From NCBI GenBank assembly GCA_007134165.1, contig SLLJ01000210.1, forward strand, positions 1-8,838: a DNA stretch of 8,838 nucleotides. Direction: 5' to 3'. The notes beneath the pieces were generated by a model. It had not been told where the DNA came from. It worked only from the letters and a program-made list of their open reading frames with translations, and made no database searches. Made by a program: the position numbers and the translations under genes. The stretch is from Nitriliruptoraceae bacterium. GTDB taxonomy: Bacteria > Actinomycetota > Nitriliruptoria > Nitriliruptorales > Nitriliruptoraceae. Positions 1-8,838 of this stretch are shown here, piece after piece (positions within the stretch are counted from its first letter, which is position 1; each line of letters opens with the position of its first letter).

Positions 1-95
1 GCGGCGTCCTCGTCGAGGTCGTGCCAGGTGCCGAAGGCATCCGGGTAGCTGGGCATGATGCCGAGCGCGGCGAGTCGGGTGCGGTCGAGGCTCAC
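1..95 (-). CDS. malQ: start of a probable 4-alpha-glucanotransferase (MalQ), truncated by the window edge
   Basis: Only the first 31 codons are visible. From a GTG at 95 they read (M)SLDRTRLAALGIMPSYPD, then AFGTWHDLDEDA, and stay open to base 1. The GTG shares four bases with the treY stop (GTGA) and has GAGGA six bases upstream, so the start is well supported. The pattern L-x-x-L-G-I-x-x-x-Y-x-D-x-x-G-x-x-H resembles the N-terminus of actinobacterial MalQ proteins, where a short helix and a GI...Y.D..G motif precede the first beta strand. MalQ often accompanies treY; it would rebuild longer maltodextrins from the short ones left after the TreY/TreZ cycle. No catalytic residue is in view, so the product name is an inference from a short motif and from context. 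An in-frame ATG at 56 is a less likely start because it lacks the overlap. Confidence 0.55.
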   Translation of the reverse strand, partial: MSLDRTRLAALGIMPSYPDAFGTWHDLDEDA

Positions 96-2616
96 GAGCG
101 GTCCTCACGGGCGAGCAGGGAAACGGGGAAGCGGGCGAGCAGGTCGGCCACCGCGTGCGGACCGGCACTGAACCGCTGGCCGGTGAGCCGGTCGGTCCAG
201 CGTCCGGCAGGCAGCACCAGGCTGGTGTCCTCCCAGCGCCACGTGGCGAAGGACGGGCCGAGCCGGGCCACCTGCAGCGGGGCGATGGTCACGACCTGCC
301 CGTCACGGGCGAAGGCGGCGAGGTGCTCGGCCCGGGGGCCCGAGGCCCACAGGGGCAGGTAGTCGGCGTCGGCGCCGAAGGCCTCGGGCCGCTCGCTGCG
401 CAGGGTCAGTGCCCGGTGCAGGATCCACAGCTTGGGCAGGCCCTCGTCGAGCCGGGCGAGCAGCTGCTCGGGCGTGAGCCCGGTGCCGAGCTCATCGAGC
501 AGCCGGGCGCGCAGGTCGTGGTCGACCGGTCGACGGTTGTCGGGGTCGACCAGCGACAGGTCCCACAGCTCGCAGCCCTGGTAGACGTCGGGCACTCCGG
601 GGCTGGTCAACTTCAGCAGCATCATCGACAGCGAGGTGAGCCAGCCCGGCTCGCGGACCTCGGCGACGATCTGCTCGATGGCGGCGACGAAGCCCGCGTC
701 GGCGAGCAGCCCGGCGACGTAGGCGTCGAGGTCGGCCTCATAGGCAGCGTCGGGCTCCAGCCAGCTGGTGGCGTCCTTGCCTTCCCGGGCGGCTTTGCGC
801 AGGTAGTCGGTGAGCCGCTCCGGGGTGATCGGCCACGCACCGACCAGGGTCTGGAACACCAGGTGCTCGTGGGCCGGGGTGGGGCCGTGCGTCCCGCGGT
901 GGGGGGCGGCGAGTTGCGTGAGCTCGAACACGCGCGCGACCCAGCTCCCTGGATCTTGGGACAGCACGGCGAGCCGGGCGCGCACATCCTCGCTGCGTTT
1001 GGTGTCGTGGGTCGAGGACAGCAGCATCGTGGTCGGCTTGGTCAGCTGGTTGGCCGCGTTGGATGCGTGCAGTTCGCCGACGCTGCGTCCGAGCCGGGAG
1101 GGATCCGAGCCCACCTCGTTGACCGCGACGAAGCGCAGGTCGCGGTACAGCACCGTGTCCTCCACCCCCTTGGCGGTGGCGGGTCCGGTCAGCTGCTGGA
1201 AGGCCCAGACGAACGTGTCGCCGGCCTCGGACCGGTGCTCGAGCGTGAGCAGCGCCACGATCCGCTCGAGCAGGGCCGGATCCACGCTGACCCGGGCACG
1301 AACCCGGGCGGCCGCATGCTCGATGACCTCGCGGTCGGCTTCGGTGGCGATGCCGACATCGGGACGCACATAGGTGCGGTACACCGGCCAGGCGACGACC
1401 AGCTCGTCGAGCGCGTGGCGGGCCTCGTCCAGCGCCAGCCCCGGCAGCGCGTCGGTCAGCAGGCGGGCGATCCAGCGTCGTTCGGCGCCGAACAAGGTGG
1501 TCAGCGCTGCCCGCTTGGACTCGTCGATCAGGGTCTCGCGGTGCATCGGCGCCCCGGTGAGCGTGGCCTGCAGGTCGTCGAACACCGAACCGGCCGCCGG
1601 GTCCACGTGCAGGCCGAGCGCCAGGTCGGCGAAGCGGTAGCCAACGGTGCCGTCCACCGGCCAGTCGTCGCGCAGCGACTCGCCGGGCTCGAGGATCTTC
1701 TCGACCACGATCCAGACGTCCTCGCCGACCGCGTCGCGCAGCCGGTGGACGTAGCCGGCCGGGTCGCGCAGCCCGTCGGGGTGGTCGATGCGCAGCCCGT
1801 CGAAGGTGCCGTCGGCCAGCCGGGGCAGCACCGCGGCGTGCACGTCGGCGAACACTTCGGGATCCTCGATGCGCACCGCGCCGAGCGTGGTGACATCGAA
1901 GAACCTGCGGTGGTCGAGCTCGTCGTTGGCGCGGCGCCAGTGGGCCAGCTCGTAGTGCTGCCGGGCGAGGAGCTCGGCCAGCCGGGTGCGATCCGCGGCG
2001 ACGGCGGCCAGGGTCCCGGCGACGTCGTCGGGATCGAGGTTGCTGGCGGCGAGGCTGCCCGGTGCCAGCGGCCAGGCATGCTCGTAGTAGGCGACGCGCC
2101 AGCCGGGCCGCTCGTGGTCGGGGTCGTGGGCGAGCTGCAACGCGTCGCCGGCGAGTTCCTCGTCGAGCGGTCGGCCGAGCTCGGGCAGCAGCAGCACCGG
2201 CTGGCCGTGGGCGCCCTCCCGCCACCGGATGTCGAGGTGGCGGCCGTAGCGGCCGTCGGGACCGTGGGCGAGCACGTCCCACCACCACGGGTTGGCCGGG
2301 CTGACCAGCCCGACGTGGTTGGGCACGATGTCGAGCACCAGCCCGATCCCGGCGGCGTGCGCAGTGGCGCGCAGCGCCTCGAGCCCGTCGGTTCCGCCGA
2401 GCTCGTCGCGGATGCGGGTCGGGTCGACCACGTCGTAGCCGTGGGTGGACCCCGGTACCGCCTGCAGGCAGGGGGAGAGGTACAGGTGGCTGATCCCGAG
2501 CCGGGCGAGCACGGGCACGATCGCTGCCACCTCGGCGAAGGTGTGCTCGGGGTGCAGTTGCACCCGGTAGGTGGAGGTCGGGGTCCGCGGGCGGCGCCGC
2601 CGGCGGCCGAAGAAGA

Positions 2617-2620
<4 letters not shown>
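92..2620 (-). CDS. treY: maltooligosyltrehalose synthase (TreY)
   Basis: Intramolecular transglucosylase that converts the reducing-end alpha-1,4 bond of a maltooligosaccharide into an alpha,alpha-1,1 bond, making maltooligosyltrehalose for TreZ (EC 5.4.99.15); cytosolic. The product is 842 aa, full length for TreY. The family N-terminus TSTYRVQL starts at residue 15, followed by YLSPCLQAVPGSTHGYDV (47-64). GH13 regions: DIVPNH (97-102), GLRIDHPDGL with nucleophile Asp279, VVEKIL with acid/base Glu307, and SSTHDTKRSED with Asp539. The long segment between regions III and IV is normal for TreY. PGVPDVYQGCE (674-684) and DPDNRRPVD (692-700) are also typical. The ATG at 2620 lies in the glgX stop (ATGA), with GGGAG eight bases upstream. 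Before the family homology there is a short basic stretch containing five consecutive Arg (6-10), an odd but small extension. The stop overlaps the next start as GTGA. Identification is secure. Confidence 0.97.
96..107 (-). promoter_or_regulatory. ribosome binding site for the MalQ-like gene
   Basis: On the minus strand GAGGA (106-102) lies six bases before the GTG at 95 and inside the last codons of treY. It fits a good Shine-Dalgarno sequence and, with the GTGA overlap, decides the start of the truncated downstream gene. Confidence 0.6.
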
Positions 2621-4733
<2,113 letters not shown>

Positions 4734-4737
<4 letters not shown>

Positions 4738-6644
4738 GCGGGGGCCTTCCGGTGCAGGAGTACGGCGGCACGTGGGGGCAGGGTCAGGGTCAGGGTGCCG
4801 TCCGGGTCGACGTCGGGTCCGCGCCGTCCCCCGGGTCCGGCGAAGCGCGGCTCGGAGGTGTCGAGCATCACCTGCCAGGGCCCGGGGGCCGCTGCCACCC
4901 GGACCTCGGCGGGCTGCTGGTCGGCGTTGAGGACGGTGACCACGGCCTGGTCTCCGCGCTCGCGGCGCAGTACCAGCGCCTCACGGCCGGCCACCAGCTG
5001 CGCGTCGACGTCGGGGGCGGCAGGGTCGGTGATCAGGTCGAGGTGCCGGCGCAGCGCGATGAGCGTGCGGTACAGCTCGAACACGATCGCATGCTGCCCC
5101 CCGCCGGCGCGGGTCAGGTCCAGGCGGGAGGCCGCGAAGGTCCCCTCGTCCTGCGGGTCGGGAGGCTCGCCGCGCCAGGCGAAGTCGGCGAATTCGGCCC
5201 GCCGGCCGGCGCGTACTCCGGCCACGAGGTCAGGATCGGTGTGCGATACGAAGTAGAAGAACGGCGCCGGTTCGGCGTACTCCTCGCCCATGAACAGCAG
5301 CGGCACGAACGGGGAGCTCAGCAGCGCTGCCGCGGCGAGCTTGACGCCCTCGAGGTCGGTGAGGGCCGACAGCCGCTCACCGAGCATGCGGTTGCCGACC
5401 TGGTCGTGGTTCTGCACGCAGACCACGAAGCGGTCGTAGGGTAGGTCGCGTGCGGGGCGTCCGATGGTGCGCTGCCGCGCCGGCGCGTAGCGTCCGGCGT
5501 ACGCGTAGCGGTCGCGCAGCAGGCGGGCGAGGTCGCCCAGCCCGGTGAAGTCGGCGTAGTAGCCGTCGCGCTCGCCGGTCAGGGCGACGTGCACGCCGTG
5601 GTGGAACTCGTCGGACCACTGCGCGTCGAGCCCGTACCCGCCCCGTTCCACCGACCGCACCAGCCGCGGGTCGGACAGGTCGGACTCGGCGATGACGTGG
5701 ACCGCTCGGCCGAGCCGCTCGCCCTCGTCGTGCACCGCGGTGGTGAGCTGTTCGAGCAGGTGCACGGCCGACTGGTCCACGATGCCGTGCACCGCGTCGA
5801 GACGGAAGCCGTCGAGGTGGAAGTCGCGCACCCAGCCGACCGCGTTGGCCACGACCCAGCGCCGCACGGCATCCGAGCCCGGACCGTCGGTGTTCAGCCC
5901 CGGTCCCCACGGGGTTTCGTAGTGGTCGGTGAAGTAGGGGCCGAACTCGGCCAGGTGGTTGCCCTCGGGGCCGATGTGGTTGTAGACGACGTCGAGGATC
6001 ACCGCCAGACCCCGGGTGTGGGCGGCATCGACCAGCCGGCGCAGGCCGTCGGGGCCGCCGTAGGTGTCCTGCACCGCCGAGGGCAGCACCCCGTCGTAGC
6101 CCCAGTTGCGTCCGCCCGGGAACTGCCACACCGGCAGCAGCTCGAGGGTGGTGACCCCGAGTTCGACGAGGTGGTCGAACTGCGCGATGACGCCGTCGAA
6201 GGTGCCCTGAGAGCTGAAGGTGCCCACGTGCAGCTCGTAGAGCACCTGCTGGTGCAGGGGTGGGGCGGCGAAGCCGGCGTCGTTCCAGACGAAGCCGGCT
6301 GGGTCGTCCACCGCCGAAGGACCGTGCACCCCGTCGGGCTGCCAGCGCGAGGCCGGATCGGCGCGGTCGACCGGGTCGTGGCCCTCGCGGTGCAGCCGGT
6401 AGCGGTAGCGTGAGCCCGCCGCGACGTCCTCGACGGTGCCACGGTGGACGCCGTGAGGGTCGCGGTCCAGCGCGACCACGCGCTCGTCGAGCACCACCTC
6501 GACCCGGTCGGCGGTGGGTGCGAAGACGTCGAACACGGCGCGGCCGTCGCCGAGCAGGGTCGCGCCGGGCTGATCGGGAGGGTGGTAGGGGGACGGGTGG
6601 TACGGGGACGGGTGGCTGCAGGCAGCGGCGTGCGAGGTGGTCAC
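4734..6644 (-). CDS. treZ: maltooligosyltrehalose trehalohydrolase (TreZ)
   Basis: Hydrolyses the alpha-1,4 bond next to the trehalosyl end of maltooligosyltrehalose and releases trehalose (EC 3.2.1.141); cytosolic. The product is 636 aa, slightly long for the family. An N-terminal beta-sandwich domain (about 30-115, FDVFAPTADRVEVVL) is followed by a GH13 barrel. The four GH13 regions are present: DVVYNH (218-223), GFRLDAVHG with nucleophile Asp283, HVIAESD with acid/base Glu320, and QNHDQVGN with Asp414. SPFVPLLFMGEEYAE (about 444-458) is typical of TreZ. I chose the GTG at 6644: it has an AGGA five bases upstream, and the Pfam-like homology begins soon after. The frame extends upstream to an ATG at 6869, but that part overlaps the GH57 gene and is Arg/Pro-rich shadow sequence. 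Residues 11-22 contain a tandem HPSPY repeat. The stop overlaps the glgX start as ATGA. Confidence 0.95.
6581..6615 (-). repeat. 15-base tandem repeat encoding HPSPY in the treZ N-terminus
   Basis: On the plus strand ggtggtagggggacg (6581-6595) is followed directly by ggtggtacggggacg (6596-6610), which differs at one base, and then by a partial third copy, ggtgg. In the treZ frame this gives HPSPY-HPSPY-HP at residues 11-22. The unit is a whole number of codons, so gain or loss of copies would keep the frame. It lies ahead of the first conserved TreZ domain, in what looks like a flexible tail. Confidence 0.8.
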
Positions 6645-6660
6645 GGGGGTCCTGGGTCGG
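6645..6660 (-). promoter_or_regulatory. ribosome binding site deciding the treZ start
   Basis: Read on the minus strand, the 16 bases before the GTG at 6644 are CCGACCCAGGACCCCC. AGGA (6653-6650) lies five bases from the start codon, a modest but usable Shine-Dalgarno match. This supports the GTG over the far upstream in-frame ATG at 6869, which lies inside the GH57 gene. The whole gap between the two genes is only 44 bases and shows no clear hairpin or promoter. Confidence 0.55.
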
Positions 6661-6688
6661 CAACGAACGGGCAGGGTGGCGGTCGGGG

Positions 6689-8838
6689 TCAGGATGCCGG
6701 GGCTGCGGGCGGCACGCTGACCGGTCGGACGGGGGCGGGCAGCGCCGGGGGTACGACGCCGAGCACCTCGGCGATCGTCCCGAGCTCCACGATCCAGCGC
6801 GCGGCGACGGGATCGCCCGTGGCGGCCCGCTCGGAGAGGCGATCCTGATGGGTGCGCAGGGTGCTCCACAGCACGTCCTGGGCCGTGACCAGGTCGACCT
6901 CGAAGGGCACCCGTTGCACGACCTCGATCAGTGCGCGGATCCGGTCGATGGTCTCCAGATGGGTGTCATCGAGCCTTGCGAACAGCACCGAATGGTCGAC
7001 CTCGGCCATCGTCTCGGCCAGCCGGCGTGCCATGGTCGAGACCGTCTTGCTGAGCCGGTGGCCCAGTCCGGTCTCGTCCAGCGGGATGTCGTAGCGGCGG
7101 GCTTCGTGGAGCAGTCCCTCGACGTGGTTCGGGTCGATCGCCACATGGCTCAGCGCGTCCCGCAGGTCGGCGTTGAGCACGTTCTCGGCCGCACTGCGCA
7201 GCGGGGCGGGCAGGACGGCTCCCAGTTCGGTGAGGTAGCGCATCAGCGGAGCCCGCCCGCGGTAGATGGCGCGGTAGGCGGCCTCGGTCTCCTGCACGGT
7301 GGTCGCGAGCACGTTGTTCAGGATGCGGCGCTGCTCGTCACGGAACAGCGAGCGCAGCGAGTAGCGTCGACCCTGGAAGTGGCGGTCGATGGCACGGATC
7401 ACGGCCGGGAAGTCCGCCGTGCGGAAGTGGCGCTCGAGGTCCGCGCGCATCTGCTCGTAGGCCTCGTCCTCACCGCGGGTGCGTACCCCGCAGGCGAAGT
7501 TGTGGTCGCCGAGGTGCAGCACCCCGAACTCGATGTCACGGGAGCTGTGGGTCACCTCGGAGCGCACCCGCAGCCGGCCCGAGGCCAGCTTGGCCCGACC
7601 GGCGTCGCTGACGTCCGAGTCGTGCTGCTGGACCTCGTAGGCGCCGATGCGTTCGGTCTCGCCGTAGCTCCACGACAGACTCGAGATCGCGAAGTGGGCG
7701 CTGACCTGGTCGAGCTCGGTGAGCGCCGGGCGGACCTTGTGCTCCCACACCCCGCGGCCGTCGACGTAGCGCGGGTCGTTGCTCGGGGCCTTCTCGAGCC
7801 GGGCGAGGAAGCCCTCCTCGAGCTCGCAGGACACGTCGTCGGCGACCTCGTCGTCGTACTCGTCGATCCGACGGCACAGTTGGAGTGCACGGGCCGCATA
7901 CAGCAGGACCTGCACCGGCTCGGGCCGTGACAGCTCTTCGAAGAACCATCCGCAGCTGGTGTACATCAACAGCGACTGTCGCTGCATCTCGATCAGGTGC
8001 AGCGCCCGGACGCGCTCGTCTTCGGTCAACGCCCGGCGCTGATGTCGGGAGAAGAAGCGGTTCAGCGAGTCCTCGGAGCGGTCGAGCACCACCTCGATGT
8101 AGTCGTCGCGGGCCTGCCAGGGATCCACGAGCAGCTGCGAGGCCTTGTCCTCGTAGCGGGTCTCGAGCTCCGCGGCGAGCCAGTCGAGCGCGTCACGCAG
8201 CGGAGCGCGCCAGCGCTGGTGGGTTTCGGGCCCGCCCGAGGTACAGCCGCAGTCCGAGCGCCAGCGCTCCACCCCGTGCGCGCAGGACCACGACGAGCTC
8301 TCGATGACCTGGGCCTCGTGGGTCGGCGGGTGCAGCGCGAGGAACTGGGCGTAGTTGACCACCTGCACGTCGTCGCGGTCGGCGAGCCGCTGCAGCGTGG
8401 CCGCCAGCGCCATCTCGCCGTGGCGGTGGTGATGCCCGTAGGACTCACCGTCGGTCGCGATGTGCATCAGCTGGGGACCGGGCCGGCCGTTGAAGCCGCT
8501 GAGCAGTCGCTGCTCGAAGCGCTCCGCGGACTCCAGCAGCCCCTCGAAGGCGACCGCCCGGGAGATCGGACCGTCGTAGAAGAACACGGTGATGCTGCGG
8601 CCCGAAGCCAGGCGCACCAGGTAGGGCATGGTCGGATCGACCCGGCCACCGTGCACGTCGTACCACGACCCGCCGCCGATCGGGCGCACCCGTGCCGCCT
8701 GGTAGGGCGAGAGCACGGTGAAGGTGATGCCGTGCTCGGCGAGCAGGTCGAGGGTGTCGTCGTCGACCGCGGTCTCGGCCAACCACATGCCCTCGGGGTC
8801 CCGGCCGAATCGGCGGCGGAAATCGGCGATGCCCCACC
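6689..8838 (-). CDS. GH57-family glycoside hydrolase with DUF3536-type C-terminal region (5' end outside window)
   Basis: Partial gene. The frame stays open to the right edge (in-frame codons from 8836), giving about 715 visible residues; the N-terminus and true start are missing. Residues below are counted from an internal Met at 8788. The motif GMWLAETAVD (Glu at residue 5) and the motif ATDGESYGHHH (Asp at 113) match two conserved GH57 regions, and by analogy with characterised GH57 enzymes would hold the nucleophile and the general acid. The following SSWSCAHGVERWRSDCGC (about 164-182) and LLMYTSCGWFFEE (about 273-285) are hallmarks of DUF3536 proteins, as I recall that family. The C-terminal tail (about 677-699) is rich in Pro and Ala. 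No membrane segments are seen, and it is probably cytosolic. The missing part should hold the first GH57 motif (His-Gln/Tyr-Pro type). It lies 44 bases upstream of treZ on the same strand, so a role in alpha-glucan turnover is inferred. The exact reaction (hydrolase, transferase or branching) is unknown. Family call strong, function open. Confidence 0.88.
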   Translation of the reverse strand, partial: WGIADFRRRFGRDPEGMWLAETAVDDDTLDLLAEHGITFTVLSPYQAARVRPIGGGSWYDVHGGRVDPTMPYLVRLASGRSITVFFYDGPISRAVAFEGLLESAERFEQRLLSGFNGRPGPQLMHIATDGESYGHHHRHGEMALAATLQRLADRDDVQVVNYAQFLALHPPTHEAQVIESSSWSCAHGVERWRSDCGCTSGGPETHQRWRAPLRDALDWLAAELETRYEDKASQLLVDPWQARDDYIEVVLDRSEDSLNRFFSRHQRRALTEDERVRALHLIEMQRQSLLMYTSCGWFFEELSRPEPVQVLLYAARALQLCRRIDEYDDEVADDVSCELEEGFLARLEKAPSNDPRYVDGRGVWEHKVRPALTELDQVSAHFAISSLSWSYGETERIGAYEVQQHDSDVSDAGRAKLASGRLRVRSEVTHSSRDIEFGVLHLGDHNFACGVRTRGEDEAYEQMRADLERHFRTADFPAVIRAIDRHFQGRRYSLRSLFRDEQRRILNNVLATTVQETEAAYRAIYRGRAPLMRYLTELGAVLPAPLRSAAENVLNADLRDALSHVAIDPNHVEGLLHEARRYDIPLDETGLGHRLSKTVSTMARRLAETMAEVDHSVLFARLDDTHLETIDRIRALIEVVQRVPFEVDLVTAQDVLWSTLRTHQDRLSERAATGDPVAARWIVELGTIAEVLGVVPPALPAPVRPVSVPPAAPAS

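Noticed and set aside
738..2288. A minus-strand frame of 516 codons overlapping treY in another frame.
   Set aside because: The product is mostly Arg, Ala and Pro, typical of an out-of-frame reading of GC-rich DNA, and treY covers the same bases with full conservation.
6645..6688. Possible terminator or internal promoter in the GH57/treZ gap.
   Set aside because: The 44 bases show no clear inverted repeat with a T run and no convincing -35/-10 pair.
6645..6869. Upstream extension of the treZ frame to an ATG at 6869.
   Set aside because: It would overlap the GH57 gene by about 180 bases and add Arg/Pro/Gly-rich residues with no family similarity. The GTG at 6644 has an AGGA site and fits the TreZ length better.
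6260..7930. A plus-strand open frame (556 codons) crossing the treZ/GH57 junction.
   Set aside because: It is opposite two supported genes and begins with Arg/Pro-rich sequence. No domain is seen.
8452..8838. Possibility that the GH57 gene starts at the Met at 8788.
   Set aside because: The frame continues upstream to the window edge with family-like residues (WGIADFRRRFGRDPEG) directly before that Met, and the first GH57 motif is still missing, so this Met is internal.

Overview
The window is very GC-rich, tightly packed and transcribed entirely from the minus strand. It carries four long genes plus the first codons of a fifth. All belong to alpha-glucan (glycogen or maltodextrin) breakdown and its conversion to trehalose. 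The GC content, the GTG starts next to ATG starts, the all-TGA stops and the protein flavour suggest an actinobacterial chromosome. A member of Acidimicrobiia or a similar lineage is possible, but I cannot fix the lineage from the sequence alone. There are no tRNA or rRNA genes, mobile elements, CRISPR arrays, obvious terminators or recognisable promoters.

Layout in transcription order (right to left): (1) a GH57-type glycoside hydrolase with a DUF3536-type C-terminal half, cut at its 5' end by the window edge (6689-8838); (2) treZ, maltooligosyltrehalose trehalohydrolase (4734-6644, GTG start); (3) glgX, a CBM48-GH13 glycogen debranching enzyme, equivalent to TreX in trehalose clusters (2617-4737); (4) treY, maltooligosyltrehalose synthase (92-2620); (5) the first 31 codons of a gene that looks like malQ, 4-alpha-glucanotransferase (1-95). 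The treZ/glgX, glgX/treY and treY/malQ-like junctions are all 4-base stop/start overlaps (ATGA, ATGA, GTGA), each with a Shine-Dalgarno-like sequence inside the upstream gene. Only the GH57/treZ junction has a short gap, of 44 bases. This looks like one operon with translational coupling; its promoter would lie beyond the right edge.

Together the genes form the TreX/TreY/TreZ route. GlgX removes alpha-1,6 branches to give linear maltodextrins. TreY turns the reducing-end alpha-1,4 bond into an alpha,alpha-1,1 bond. TreZ cuts off free trehalose, leaving a shorter maltodextrin for the next cycle. A MalQ-type enzyme could rebuild chains too short for TreY. The GH57/DUF3536 protein is the least understood member and the best candidate for new biology: its catalytic motifs look intact, its C-terminal half has no assigned function, and its position implies a role in the same glucan/trehalose flux. 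The rest is a well-known pathway in a compact arrangement, and I do not see a wholly new system here.
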